Below, piece by piece: positions 51,724 through 61,587 of a DNA stretch of 63,271 nucleotides (positions within the stretch are counted from its first letter, which is position 1; each line of letters opens with the position of its first letter). The DNA lies in NCBI GenBank assembly GCA_030591525.1, contig JAUVAV010000016.1, positions 1-63,271 of the forward strand, read 5' to 3'. The notes below the pieces were generated by a model, which did no database searches, was not told the DNA's origin, and saw only the letters and a list, made by a program, of their open reading frames with translations. This DNA is from a candidate division FCPU426 bacterium. Its GTDB lineage: Bacteria > Oederibacteriota > JAAXVQ01 > JAUVAV01. The translations under genes and the position numbers were made by a program.

Positions 51724-53832
51724 ATGAAATTTAAAAAATGTCTGATAGTGGCAATATATATTGCAATGTTTATAAAGGGAATAAGTATAGCAGAAGCAGG
51801 AGACGCGAAAATCTGGGATACCATGAAAAATTATACTGATAGGCTCTACACCTTTCAAGCATGGCCAGACCGAGCCGATTGGATACAGGTACCATATGGA
51901 AATACCGATTATCAATTTGTAGGAGACCCGGTAATTGAAAATGGTAATTTCTGGTTATTTTTACAATCAATTATAGCTGAATCTCCGTTTTTATACGCAA
52001 ATATCGAGGGGAGACCGGGAACAGTTGGTGAACTATATGGCACCCAGTTTCCAGGTTGGAGAAGGAATTCGATAAGCGTTTCTACTGAAATAATTACCAA
52101 TACAGCAGAAGAAGTGACTGTAAAGTATACGTCACAACATTATAAACCAGAATATCCTGGATATAATACGGTAACATATAGGATAAAAAAGAATTCTGGT
52201 TGGATAGAAGTTAAACCCATTGGCGATCCTTTGTATAGTAAATATATTCATTCTGCGCCTAATCGTTTTGCAGCTGCGCCCAGCAATGATGGAACGGGCA
52301 ACGATTTTATTGTAGACCCACACAAAGATTGGGTGGATCTTCCACCCCAGCGGATCACGCATTATCCTCCTAATACTAATAACGATTTCATGTTATACCA
52401 AATGTTTCAAGGTACTGACGACTATAGTATGGACATGGTGACTTATCTAAATCCAACTGCATCTAGCCCAAGAATAAATAGTATTACCAATGAAACTACA
52501 CCTCGCCTTAGCACTATAGGGGCATACATGAATGAAGACAATCGTGCTATATATTTAGGTGTCATCAATCATAAAAATGTATTCCGTCACGAAGATGTTG
52601 GGGGATGGAGTTATACAAATCCCGCTGGTGGATTGAATGTCAATGTGGGGGATACCTATACGACTTCATTTATCCCTCCTATCCCAGGCAGATGGCGTAT
52701 ATCAGGCAGGGTTGGTGGAAAGTACTACACCAGTGATGTATATGATGGCGACTTTACTTTTACAAGTCCGGTTAGTGGCAAGTTAGAGGTTGTGGTAATG
52801 TATCTTTATGACAGAACTGCGGCTACCCCTGCAGAGGTAAATACGCCAATGGATATTTATCGTGAGACTGTGGATACTTCAACTTTAACTCCAACACCTA
52901 CACCAGTAAAGCCAACCATTGATATCAGTTACACTTCAATCCCAGTAATCGACGGGCTTAAAGATGATTGGGCAGGAATGAGCGGAGTTTCGTTTAAAGA
53001 TGACTCAGGTCGCGGCAGTGCAGATAACACTGCTAGTGTGAAGGCGGCATGGGATGATAGCTATCTCTACTTTTCATTCGAGGTTACCGATACCAACCTT
53101 CAAGCAGTTGAGACGGTCAGGGATGGTGCGCTTTCCCTGGATGATGTAGTTGAGGTATACATTGATACCTTGAATAACGATGGTGCTCTGATGCAGACGG
53201 ATGACTATCATTTTCTTGTCAACTTGAATAATGCAGTAGGAGAAAAGCAGGGGACTGGAAGCGGAAAGGATGCCAGCTGGGATTGCAGCGTAGTCTCTGC
53301 GGTTACGGTCAATGGAACAGTTGGAGATGATAGCGATATTGATACGGGATATTTTGTTGAGCTGGCTATCCCCTGGGCTGATATAGGAGGAACGCCCCTG
53401 AAAGGGAGTGTCATGGGACTGGATCTTGCCATTGGAGACCGGGACAGTATAGCTGATGGGTACCAATATTTCGACTGGAGCGACCTCACCAGTTTTGCCT
53501 ATCCAGACGGATGGGGTGATGCCGTCATTTTACCAAAGGGTGACAGGGAAAATACAGGTGCCGATGGGAATAGAACGGTTATCGTATGTCCCAATCCGTG
53601 GATTATAAGTAAAGGATATTCGGAGAAAATAGTTTTTAGTGAGTTGCCTCAAGCGGCGACCATAAGGATTTATGATGTATCCGGAAAGTTAGTAAAGACT
53701 ATAAAGCATAAAAGTACAGCAGATGGTGGGAGCGAGGAGTGGGATGTATCTGGGATAGCGAGTGGGGTGTATATATATTGCATTGAATTATCAGAAGGAG
53801 TGGAGAAAGGGAAGGTGACTATAGTAAAATAA
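51724..53832 (+). CDS. Secreted protein with CBM9-like domain and type-IX-like C-terminal domain
   Basis: 702 residues. A signal peptide (CLIVAIYIAMFIKGISIAEA) leads to an unrecognised beta-rich region of about 360 residues, a Thr/Pro linker (STLTPTPTPVKPT), a CBM9/DOMON-type carbohydrate- or heme-binding-like domain (about 395-610: SIPVIDGLKDDWAGMSG, AWDDSYLYFSFEV, DDVVEVYIDT), and a C-terminal domain (about 618-702: VCPNPWIISKGYSEK, IRIYDVSGKLVKTIK, GIASGVYIYCIELSEG). The last part has the shape of type IX secretion sorting domains (TIGR04183-like). Ribosome site ggagg. Probably exported and surface-attached. Binding target unknown. Confidence 0.72.
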   Translation: MKFKKCLIVAIYIAMFIKGISIAEAGDAKIWDTMKNYTDRLYTFQAWPDRADWIQVPYGNTDYQFVGDPVIENGNFWLFLQSIIAESPFLYANIEGRPGTVGELYGTQFPGWRRNSISVSTEIITNTAEEVTVKYTSQHYKPEYPGYNTVTYRIKKNSGWIEVKPIGDPLYSKYIHSAPNRFAAAPSNDGTGNDFIVDPHKDWVDLPPQRITHYPPNTNNDFMLYQMFQGTDDYSMDMVTYLNPTASSPRINSITNETTPRLSTIGAYMNEDNRAIYLGVINHKNVFRHEDVGGWSYTNPAGGLNVNVGDTYTTSFIPPIPGRWRISGRVGGKYYTSDVYDGDFTFTSPVSGKLEVVVMYLYDRTAATPAEVNTPMDIYRETVDTSTLTPTPTPVKPTIDISYTSIPVIDGLKDDWAGMSGVSFKDDSGRGSADNTASVKAAWDDSYLYFSFEVTDTNLQAVETVRDGALSLDDVVEVYIDTLNNDGALMQTDDYHFLVNLNNAVGEKQGTGSGKDASWDCSVVSAVTVNGTVGDDSDIDTGYFVELAIPWADIGGTPLKGSVMGLDLAIGDRDSIADGYQYFDWSDLTSFAYPDGWGDAVILPKGDRENTGADGNRTVIVCPNPWIISKGYSEKIVFSELPQAATIRIYDVSGKLVKTIKHKSTADGGSEEWDVSGIASGVYIYCIELSEGVEKGKVTIVK

Positions 53833-53887
53833 TGCCTGAAAAAGTGCCAGGCACTAGGCAGTTGAAATGGTAAAAAACGGGGGTGGA

Positions 53888-55405
53888 ATGATGAATAAAC
53901 AATTAGCCGTCGGTAACAAGTTGAGTATATTCGGAGTAATATTTTGTCTGAATCTGCTATTCGGAACCAGCGCGAAATGCGATTGGGTGCAGGCTGGCGG
54001 AATTTTGAACATGAACATAAACGAGAACGGTACTACTCCGAGTATGGCCATGTTTAATGGCACGCCCTATGTGGCTTGGCGGGAGCCTAGCGTTGTTCAA
54101 TATCAAATATTTGTTAAGCATTACGATGGCAGTAGTTGGATCCAGGACGGCGCGAGTCTGAATGTGAATCCGAGCATGGGTGCGGCAGATCCGCATATGG
54201 CCATGTACAATGGCACGCCCTATGTGACTTTTTGGGAAGTAAATATTGCTGCGGGCGGGAATCAGGTCTATGTGAAGCATTATAATGGCGTAAGCTGGGT
54301 GTGGGACGGTGGGAGCCTGAACGTGGATCCGGGCCAAAACGCATATCAACCTTTTATCGCTTTTTCCAATAGCACGCCCTATGTGACTTGGGAGGAACGC
54401 AATGGCGCTCCTACTCCTAAAAGTCAAATTTACGTCAGGCATTACAATGGCAGTAGTTGGCTCCAGGACGGCGGGAGTTTGAATGTGAATACCAACCAGG
54501 ATGGGTTTTGGCCCAGTATGGCTGTTGCCAATACCACTCCCTACGTAACGTGGTATGAATCCGATGGCACTCACTATCAAATCTATGTAAAGCATTACGA
54601 TGGCAGTAGTTGGATTCAGGATGGCGGGAGTCTGAATATCAACACCAGCCAGCACGCATATTGTCCTGTCATGGTTATGTCAAATAATACGCCCTATGTA
54701 ATCTGGCGGGAATATTTTAGCCCGGGAACGCACATCTTCGTGAAGCATTGGAATGGCAGTGACTGGGACCAGGTTGGAGCGGGGAGTTTGAATGTTAACG
54801 CAAATCAAGGCACCAAGGCTCCTGATCTGGCGGTTTACAATGGTACGCTCTACGCCAGCTGGATGGAATGGAACGGAACGACCGAGCAAATCTATGTGAA
54901 GCATTACAATGGCAGCACTTGGATTCAGGACAACGGGAGTTTGAACGTGAATATGGACCAGGATGCCTACAGCCCCAGTATCGCGAATTCAAATGGAATT
55001 CCGTATGTAAGCTGGCAAGAAGGCAATGGTTTGCAAGATAAAATTTATGTAAAACATTTTGACATTGCCTTTACGCCTGTACCCACTGCTACACCTTATG
55101 GCACTCCGACGAAAGCAGCGGATGAAAATAGCGGAGGAGTAAAAGCCTATCCTATGCCGGCGCAGGGCAAGGATGTGTGGTTTTCATATCCGGTTGCCGG
55201 CCCTTCGCAGGTGATTATCGAAATTCGGAATGTTTCGGGGAAAAAATGCGCCGAAATAAAAGATACCGTCGACGCGGTGGGATATCACCAGACGCATTGG
55301 GACATCCAAAACATTGGCTCCGGAGTGTATCTTTACCGCATACAGGTGGAAAACGCGCAAGGTAAAAGGAATTTCGGATGGCAAAAACTAGCGATTAGTA
55401 AATAA
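53888..55405 (+). CDS. Secreted seven-repeat propeller-like protein with type-IX-like C-terminal domain
   Basis: 505 residues from ATG 53888, which follows 'gggtgga'; ATG 53891 or 53867 are alternatives. Signal peptide LSIFGVIFCLNLLFGTSA. Seven repeats of about 53 residues cover 35-385, each with a 'GSLNVN' start, 'NGTPYVTW' and 'QIYVKHYNGSSWIQDGG', so a seven-bladed propeller is likely. The end (about 417-505: VKAYPMPAQGKDVWFSY, EIRNVSGKKCAEIKD, IGSGVYLYRIQVENAQG) again resembles a type IX sorting domain. It follows the CBM9-like gene by 55 bp and may be cotranscribed. Confidence 0.72.
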   Translation: MMNKQLAVGNKLSIFGVIFCLNLLFGTSAKCDWVQAGGILNMNINENGTTPSMAMFNGTPYVAWREPSVVQYQIFVKHYDGSSWIQDGASLNVNPSMGAADPHMAMYNGTPYVTFWEVNIAAGGNQVYVKHYNGVSWVWDGGSLNVDPGQNAYQPFIAFSNSTPYVTWEERNGAPTPKSQIYVRHYNGSSWLQDGGSLNVNTNQDGFWPSMAVANTTPYVTWYESDGTHYQIYVKHYDGSSWIQDGGSLNINTSQHAYCPVMVMSNNTPYVIWREYFSPGTHIFVKHWNGSDWDQVGAGSLNVNANQGTKAPDLAVYNGTLYASWMEWNGTTEQIYVKHYNGSTWIQDNGSLNVNMDQDAYSPSIANSNGIPYVSWQEGNGLQDKIYVKHFDIAFTPVPTATPYGTPTKAADENSGGVKAYPMPAQGKDVWFSYPVAGPSQVIIEIRNVSGKKCAEIKDTVDAVGYHQTHWDIQNIGSGVYLYRIQVENAQGKRNFGWQKLAISK

Positions 55406-55447
55406 TTGCCGCACTTTATTTAAAGTGCCAGGCGCCAAAAACTCCGT

Positions 55448-55527
55448 GAATCCGGGACGTAGGTTAGTCAGTAAGTGAGCGCAATTTACATGAGCTAGGT
55501 TAACTTGACAAATTGACTCCGTCCGGA
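55448..55527 (+). repeat. Island repeat copy I (right-end type 2)
   Basis: gaatccgggacgtaggttag, right end ttgacaaattgactccgtcc, 42 bp after the propeller gene. A 'aaagtgccaggcgcc' scrap lies just before it. Confidence 0.85.
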
Positions 55528-55648
55528 CGAAAATTATCGTTAACTTGTGATTTTAACCGCGTCCCCCTTTCCAGGAAAACACAAAACATAGTCTTGCCAG
55601 GACCGATCCCTTTGATATAAAATTTGATAAAAATATAAGAAGAGTGAA

Positions 55649-56383
55649 ATGCAAAAGAAACTTGATTTATTTATCTGGGTGAGTTTGGTTCTGATTTTAA
55701 CTGGTTGTGCCACCACCACCTCTGATCTGGTTGGCGGCTCGGCTGGATTAGCTGCCAGTGGCAGTATTGATGGCCCGGAATTATTGGAGGCAGAAAATCC
55801 CGCGCGTTGGTTGTTGAATGTGTCCGCCGGGGGTGGTCGTTATGCTGGCACTGTACCCAGGCTCCGGTATGATTTTAAATTAAAGCCAGACCGGGATTTA
55901 GGGCTTTCCGCCGGGTTTTTTCAGGATAATAAAATTAGCTCCGGCCGTGGCGCACTATTGGGTGCTGTCTATAAGATGGGTTTAGCAGATACTGCCAAGG
56001 GATTTCATGGGTTAACCATGGCTCCGGAATATGCTTTTATGTTTACCAATTACCCGAAGGGATACCCGATTTATGAACAAGGGGAATTTATTAATTTATA
56101 TAATTCCTTTTTAAACCAACTGGGTTGCGATTTTATTGTAGGATTTAAAATATGGATAATTGAACTGGATGCCCATGTGGGCCCTTATTTTGGATGGTAT
56201 TCCTTTCATGCCGCAGAAGATGAAACGCTCGCTTACTTTGCTTGGAAATATGCCGTGCGACTAGCTTTAGATATTGCGAAAGTGGAACTAGGTTTGGCCT
56301 TGAATTTGTTCGTCGGAGAAACCAGCGAGAGTCGGGGTTTTGTGGATGAGATTCTAAATCTGGGAATCAGTTATACTTTTTAA
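55649..56383 (+). CDS. Predicted outer-membrane lipoprotein
   Basis: 244 residues. The N-terminus LFIWVSLVLILTGC ends in the lipobox LTGC (type II signal peptide), so Cys is lipidated. The remainder is beta-rich (LLNVSAGGGRYAGTVPRLRY, GRGALLGAVYKMGLAD, LGCDFIVGFKIWIIELDAHV) and may fold as a small barrel or lectin-like body. No named family recognised. Ribosome site is weak ('agaagag'). Confidence 0.6.
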   Translation: MQKKLDLFIWVSLVLILTGCATTTSDLVGGSAGLAASGSIDGPELLEAENPARWLLNVSAGGGRYAGTVPRLRYDFKLKPDRDLGLSAGFFQDNKISSGRGALLGAVYKMGLADTAKGFHGLTMAPEYAFMFTNYPKGYPIYEQGEFINLYNSFLNQLGCDFIVGFKIWIIELDAHVGPYFGWYSFHAAEDETLAYFAWKYAVRLALDIAKVELGLALNLFVGETSESRGFVDEILNLGISYTF

Positions 56384-56555
56384 AAAAAATCAGCCGTATC
56401 TTATCCGCGTGGACCATTGCAGCGCCGGACGGAATTGGTTAGAAAAGGCAAATTGAGACTTTCAAAGTTCACTTGGCAACCAACAGCTCGAAAAACCAAA
56501 GCGGTTTATCAGGAAACAATAAATTCATTTAATATAGAATAACGGAGAGCATTAA

Positions 56556-57983
56556 ATGGTATTTTCTTCTCTGTATTTTTCATTTATATTTATGCCGATT
56601 TTTTTTCTGCTATATTATTTAACCAAAGACTGCTACAAAAATTATGTTGCTCTGGCTGCGAGTATAATGTTTTATTTTTGGGGAGCTCCCCAATTTGTAC
56701 TTTTAGTATTTATAACAATGCTTATTGATTGGCATCTGGGCAAGATGATCTATCTTGCTGAAAGCAAAAAAGAGAAAAAGTATTATTTAATCCTAAATAT
56801 TGCAATGAACGTAGCGCTATTGGCCTACTTTAAATATGCGAATTTTTTTGTGGAAAATGTATACACTCTTATGGAAACGTTTCATATCGGCCATCCCGGA
56901 AAATGGACAGCCGTAGTATTGCCGATTGGGATTTCATTTATTGTTTTTGAAAAAATAACCTATTGTGTTGATATTTATCGTGCGGTAACCAAACCGGCTG
57001 AAAAAATAACCAATTATCTTCTCTATGTTTTTTTATTCCCGCAACTGATTGCTGGACCAATTATTCAATATCATCAAGTTTCCCGTCAGTTGTCTAAAAG
57101 AAGGCATCATTATCTAAATTTTAAATATGGACTTTTTCGGTTTGCCAGAGGATTGGTCAGAAAAGTATGGATTGCGGATATTCTGGGAGGGGTGGCGAAT
57201 AAAGTCTTTGCCGTACCGGCATCAGAGTTATCCATGGTTTATGCCTGGATAGGTGTATTGTGTTATGCCTTGCAAATATACTTTGATTTTTCAGGTTATG
57301 CCGATATGGCCATTGGCATGTTACGCATGATGGGCATCAAAATTGGCGAAAATTTTAATATGCCATATATCTCAAAAAACATAACAGAGTTTTGGCGGCG
57401 CTGGCATATTTCATTGGGGAATTGGATGAAAACCTATCTATACATCCCGTTAGGTGGGAATCGGGTATCTAAAAATCGAAATTATTTTAATTTAGTATTT
57501 GTGTTCTTCATTTCCGGTATGTGGCATGGGGCCAATTGGACATTTATAATTTGGGGAATTTACCATGGACTATTTTTATTATTAGACAGAGTTTTTTGGG
57601 TTAAATTGTCATCTAAATTCCCTAAATTGATTAATGTCATGATTACATTTTTTGTCGTTAATATTGGCTGGGTGTTGTTTAGGTCGGAAAATATCGGCTA
57701 TGCCTGGCAATATATGGGAAGTATGTTTGACTTTACGAATATAAATAATGTGTTGCCTCAATATACCCTGGTATTAACCAAAGACATTATTGTTGTATTT
57801 ATAATCGCCATGGCGATTATAGCGATCCCGGCGGCAAGCGTATTCTGGGATGTGTACAATAAATTTAGAAAGATATATAAAGGACCCTATGTTTATGAAG
57901 GGTTGACCATTATATTGTTGATATTGGCTTTTTGCAAAATGGCGAATACTGCATACAGTCCGTTTATTTACTTTCGATTTTAA
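56556..57983 (+). CDS. MBOAT-family O-acyltransferase (AlgI-like)
   Basis: 475 residues, about ten membrane helices. VALAASIMFYFWGAPQFVLL, LPIGISFIVFEKITYCVDIY and GMWHGANWTFIIWGIYHGLF, with His324 as the conserved catalytic His of the family, mark an AlgI/DltB-type transferase. It moves acyl groups, usually acetyl, across the inner membrane for polysaccharide O-acetylation. The next gene encodes a matching AlgJ/AlgX-like protein, 20 bp on. Ribosome site 'cggaga'. Confidence 0.85.
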   Translation: MVFSSLYFSFIFMPIFFLLYYLTKDCYKNYVALAASIMFYFWGAPQFVLLVFITMLIDWHLGKMIYLAESKKEKKYYLILNIAMNVALLAYFKYANFFVENVYTLMETFHIGHPGKWTAVVLPIGISFIVFEKITYCVDIYRAVTKPAEKITNYLLYVFLFPQLIAGPIIQYHQVSRQLSKRRHHYLNFKYGLFRFARGLVRKVWIADILGGVANKVFAVPASELSMVYAWIGVLCYALQIYFDFSGYADMAIGMLRMMGIKIGENFNMPYISKNITEFWRRWHISLGNWMKTYLYIPLGGNRVSKNRNYFNLVFVFFISGMWHGANWTFIIWGIYHGLFLLLDRVFWVKLSSKFPKLINVMITFFVVNIGWVLFRSENIGYAWQYMGSMFDFTNINNVLPQYTLVLTKDIIVVFIIAMAIIAIPAASVFWDVYNKFRKIYKGPYVYEGLTIILLILAFCKMANTAYSPFIYFRF

Positions 57984-58003
57984 GCATTGAGTAAACCGAG
58001 GTA

Positions 58004-59164
58004 ATGATGAAAGAAATTTACTTGAAACATTTTTACATAGTAATAATAGTAATCCTGTTTTTTCTTCCGCTAGCCCAGATGAAATATAAAGTGTTTGAGG
58101 AAATCAAGCTGGCGGGGGTTGAGTATGATGCAAAAAAACCGGAATTGAGTTGGAAAAAAATATTTACTGGCGAAACTCAAACGGAATTTGAGAAATGGTT
58201 TGCGCAAAACATCGGGTTGAGAGGTTGGATGGTTAAAACGAATAATCAACTTTATTATAGCTTGTTTCGGGCGGCTTCTCCGGAATTGGATGTTATTATC
58301 GTTAAAAAAGACGAATTCTTAGTAAAACGCCAGATTGAAGATTACTTAACGATTAAGCCGGCTAAGTCTGTGGGGGAGTTGGAAGCCAAGATTATTAAAA
58401 TGAAAAAAGTTCAAAATATATTAAAGGAAAAGGGGATGGCTTTTTTATTATTGCTAACCCCTAATAAAACTTCCGTATATCCGGAATATATCCCCGGTTT
58501 TTACAATTCCGAAAATAGACGCACATTAAATAATTATGAAAAAATAATACCTTTGCTGGAAAAACACCAAGTTGATTTTATCGATGGAAAAAATGTATTG
58601 CTGGATGTAAAAAATGAAGCCGGTAAACCGGTATTTGGCAAAGGGGGCGCACATTGGAACGGATTTGGTGTTTTTTGTGTAGCTAAAAAAATTATTGATA
58701 AATTAGAAAAGGTATGTGGGAAAGATTTGACAGAACTGGAAGTTGACACAATAGTTGTGGATGACAATCCGGATAAGGCGGATTATGAGCTGGTTGATTT
58801 AATGAATATATGGTTTGCTGACAGAAACTATGAAACCCAGCATGTGAAACCAATTGAGTATGAAGATGAAAATAAATTTCGGCCGGATGTGGTAGTTCTG
58901 GGGGGCAGTTTTAATTGGTCAATGAATAGTATAATGATGGATAACCAAATCTACAATAGCATAGATTTTTACTATTATTATTCATCGTTGAATAAATATT
59001 TGTCCAGTGGTGAAATGAAAAGTCTGGGTAAAACGTGGAAAATGAACTGGGAAGAGGATGTGTTTAAAAAAGACTTAATAATACTTGAAGTAAACGAAGA
59101 GCATATTCCTGTTTTTGATAATGGATTTTGTGAAGATATATTAGACGCGATATCTCGGCAATAA
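58004..59164 (+). CDS. AlgJ/AlgX-like acetyltransferase with altered SGNH motif
   Basis: 386 residues, one N-terminal signal anchor (FYIVIIVILFFLPLAQM), then an extracytoplasmic SGNH-like domain. AFGKGGAHWNGFG-type block holds His217-Trp218. The nucleophile block normally reads GDSF; here it is VLGGSFNW with Gly300-Gly301-Ser302-Phe303, so the usual Asp is Gly while Ser remains. The partner of the MBOAT gene: it would put the acetyl group on the exported polysaccharide. Whether the altered motif is active cannot be told. Confidence 0.72.
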   Translation: MMKEIYLKHFYIVIIVILFFLPLAQMKYKVFEEIKLAGVEYDAKKPELSWKKIFTGETQTEFEKWFAQNIGLRGWMVKTNNQLYYSLFRAASPELDVIIVKKDEFLVKRQIEDYLTIKPAKSVGELEAKIIKMKKVQNILKEKGMAFLLLLTPNKTSVYPEYIPGFYNSENRRTLNNYEKIIPLLEKHQVDFIDGKNVLLDVKNEAGKPVFGKGGAHWNGFGVFCVAKKIIDKLEKVCGKDLTELEVDTIVVDDNPDKADYELVDLMNIWFADRNYETQHVKPIEYEDENKFRPDVVVLGGSFNWSMNSIMMDNQIYNSIDFYYYYSSLNKYLSSGEMKSLGKTWKMNWEEDVFKKDLIILEVNEEHIPVFDNGFCEDILDAISRQ

Positions 59165-59299
59165 CCGTGCTTGGTAAAAAGATGAGGGAAAATAGAACGG
59201 AAAGCGATTTTGGATTAAGGTGCGAATAGTATAGGGTTCTTAGGGTAATTGACGGAATGGGCTGGTGTGATGGTTTTATAAAATATATGCCATCTGAAG

Positions 59300-61138
59300 A
59301 TGGATCGGAAAAATGATGATGAGGAGCTATATAAAATCATGCTATTTATTCTATACAGTTTGATTTTTATTATGTTGTTGAATTTTCAGGGAATCGGAGT
59401 ATCTATTTTTGTCATCCCGAAAGCATTAAGAAAATACGCGGTTTTCATAATACCTATAATCGGATATTGCGTCACATGTGTTTTGGGGTGGTATTGTTAT
59501 TTTTTCAATCTTCCCGGCACGGATACTTATGCCAAGTATCTGTTGATGCCTACCGGTGCATTATTGATATATCATTTGATTAGGAAAAATCGAACCGCTG
59601 TCTTTAGTGAATATTTTAATAGTTTAAAATTTAATGTTATTCCAATACTAATTGGTCTTGTTATCGTTTTTCTTTTTTCAGTGCCTTTTTTAAATCATAA
59701 AGACGGGCTTACTTCGATATCCTATTTTAACAATGATATTGTCAATACAGCTTCAGTATCCAAATATATAAAAGAATTTTCCAGACACGACAAAACCGGG
59801 TTGCTAGGGGAGCTGAATTCTTATAAATATCTGGCTCAAACTGAAATATTTGGCGGCCCGTTTTATAATTCGTTTTTTTCATCACTGATGAATTTGAAAC
59901 CATATCAAGTTCAAAACCTGAGTTTTTCGGTATTTTTTCTTTTCGGTATTTTTATGGTCTATATCCTGGCCCGGGAATTATTTGGGTATAATAAAAAAGC
60001 TGCTTTGGTAATCATGGCGATTTTTGGCCTCAATCCTATGTTGTTTTTTAATAATCATCTAAGTTTTCAAGGACAAATTATATCTCTGAGTTTGGCCCTT
60101 TGCTCATTTTTTATTTTGATTAAAGTGGCGATGGAAGCAACGGAATTGAAAAAAATGTGGCCATATTTGTCTTTATTTGCATTAATTAATTGCGGGATTG
60201 CTTTGACATATAATCATATTTTCCCTTTGATATTCATTCCGGTTGTTTTGATGTTGGTCATTCGAGTGAGCGTCGAGAAAAGCTATCGTAACGGATGGAA
60301 TTGGTTGATTTTTGCATTTGTCGGCATGGCTTTGTTGGTTGTTTTGTTACCTTATAACTCCCTAAAGATTATTGAAATGACGCTACAAAGACTAGGGGGA
60401 ACACAGGGCTGGTATTTCCCGTTGTTTACACCGGATACCATATTTGGATTTACCTTAAACCATGTCAATTTGGAGGCGCATCACTTATCTAAGCGCATTC
60501 TGTTGTCATTAATCCCCTCGGCGGTTGCGGTTTGGGGATTGCTTCGTTGTTATCGGAAAGACAAACAAACATTCTTTCTGTTATTTTCTGTTTTCTTTAC
60601 AACCCTTGTTTTGTATTTGATATATGCCTTTGGGGGACCGCATGAAGAAGGATGGGGAGGTTATAGGAGTTACAAAATATTATCTTTTTATCTGCCTTGG
60701 ATAATTCTTTCCGGTCTGCATTTATTTAGTGAAGTGGAGTTTTCATCGCGCACGCCAAAAGCGGTGTTGCTTTCTTTGGTTTGCTGCGTGTTTTTGCTAA
60801 TGAATATTTATTCGACAGTTATGATCACCAAGATGGTTATGAAAAAAAATCAATCAGCGACACTCGATATGGCGGACCTGGAGAAAGTGGAAAAAATGCC
60901 TGAGGTACAATCCATTAATATTCTGTCCAATACGTATTGGGATATTTTATGGGAGACGCATTTTTTATATAGAAAAAAATTACATTTTAAAAATCAAATA
61001 TCATATCATGGAACCTTCGTTGGTACCAAAGGAGAGTGGGATTTAATCAATACAAAGAAAAGCGACTTGGAAAGAAATGATGAAATGAAAATCATTACTA
61101 TTAATGATACATACAGTTTGGTGAAAATCAAAAATTGA
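59300..61138 (+). CDS. Polytopic membrane protein (GT-C-like)
   Basis: 612 residues with many hydrophobic segments (LFILYSLIFIMLLNFQGIG, PILIGLVIVFLFSVPFL, FSVFFLFGIFMVYILARELF and more). The first large loop (GLTSISYFNNDIVNTASVSK) and the layout resemble GT-C glycosyltransferases or ligases of cell-surface sugars, but the DDxxY signature of the genes at 5180 and 6783 is absent. A soluble C-terminus follows (about 530-612). It may serve the same surface polysaccharide as the two genes upstream. A start at 59339 (M14) is also possible. Confidence 0.5.
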   Translation: MDRKNDDEELYKIMLFILYSLIFIMLLNFQGIGVSIFVIPKALRKYAVFIIPIIGYCVTCVLGWYCYFFNLPGTDTYAKYLLMPTGALLIYHLIRKNRTAVFSEYFNSLKFNVIPILIGLVIVFLFSVPFLNHKDGLTSISYFNNDIVNTASVSKYIKEFSRHDKTGLLGELNSYKYLAQTEIFGGPFYNSFFSSLMNLKPYQVQNLSFSVFFLFGIFMVYILARELFGYNKKAALVIMAIFGLNPMLFFNNHLSFQGQIISLSLALCSFFILIKVAMEATELKKMWPYLSLFALINCGIALTYNHIFPLIFIPVVLMLVIRVSVEKSYRNGWNWLIFAFVGMALLVVLLPYNSLKIIEMTLQRLGGTQGWYFPLFTPDTIFGFTLNHVNLEAHHLSKRILLSLIPSAVAVWGLLRCYRKDKQTFFLLFSVFFTTLVLYLIYAFGGPHEEGWGGYRSYKILSFYLPWIILSGLHLFSEVEFSSRTPKAVLLSLVCCVFLLMNIYSTVMITKMVMKKNQSATLDMADLEKVEKMPEVQSINILSNTYWDILWETHFLYRKKLHFKNQISYHGTFVGTKGEWDLINTKKSDLERNDEMKIITINDTYSLVKIKN

Positions 61139-61140
61139 AG

Positions 61141-61228
61141 GAATCCGGGACGTAGATTAGTCAGTAAGTGAGCGCAATTTACATGAGCTAGGTTAACTTG
61201 ACAAATTGACTCCGTCTGTGTGCCACGA
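61141..61228 (+). repeat. Island repeat copy J (right-end type 2)
   Basis: gaatccgggacgtagattag at 61141, 3 bp after the stop of the membrane protein; right end ttgactccgtctgtgtgcca. Followed by 'cgaggctgcacgagaaatga', a tail shared with copy F. Confidence 0.85.
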
Positions 61229-61587
61229 GGCTGCACGAGAAATGAGAACGGGCACGGAACCCCGGAAAACTGAACAGCTCACGGAAAGAGGTTTTAGTTT
61301 TCATGCCAAAAATCTTACTGCGATCAAGATAAACGTGTCAGGTTTTTAAAGAACTAAAGTCGCAGAAAAAGTTTTAATTGCTTGCATAAAAGCAAACAAG
61401 CCTCTCCTTTTTAGGCACTTCAAATGAAGAAGACCCACTATTTTTTGATTATTACTATTAATAATAATGCAAATCTGACGATAATAGAATTAATGGTTAT
61501 TGCATAATCAGTATAGGATATAAAAAATGTGATATTACATGACATTAGTGTTTTTTTGAATAAAAAAATATGCGAGGTGATGAAAAA
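61229..61587. other. AT-rich intergenic region ahead of the HATPase-PP2C gene
   Basis: No gene or clear RNA recognised. AT-rich, likely to hold the promoter; the nearest boxes (TTGCAT at 61500, TATAAA at 61519) are too close together to be sure. Ribosome site 'gaggtga' lies at 61574-61580. Confidence 0.45.

Noticed and set aside
38069-61228. Integron cassette array with attC sites
   Set aside because: The layout is cassette-like, but the repeats lack the RYYYAAC/GTTRRRY core pair and there is no IntI gene in the window.
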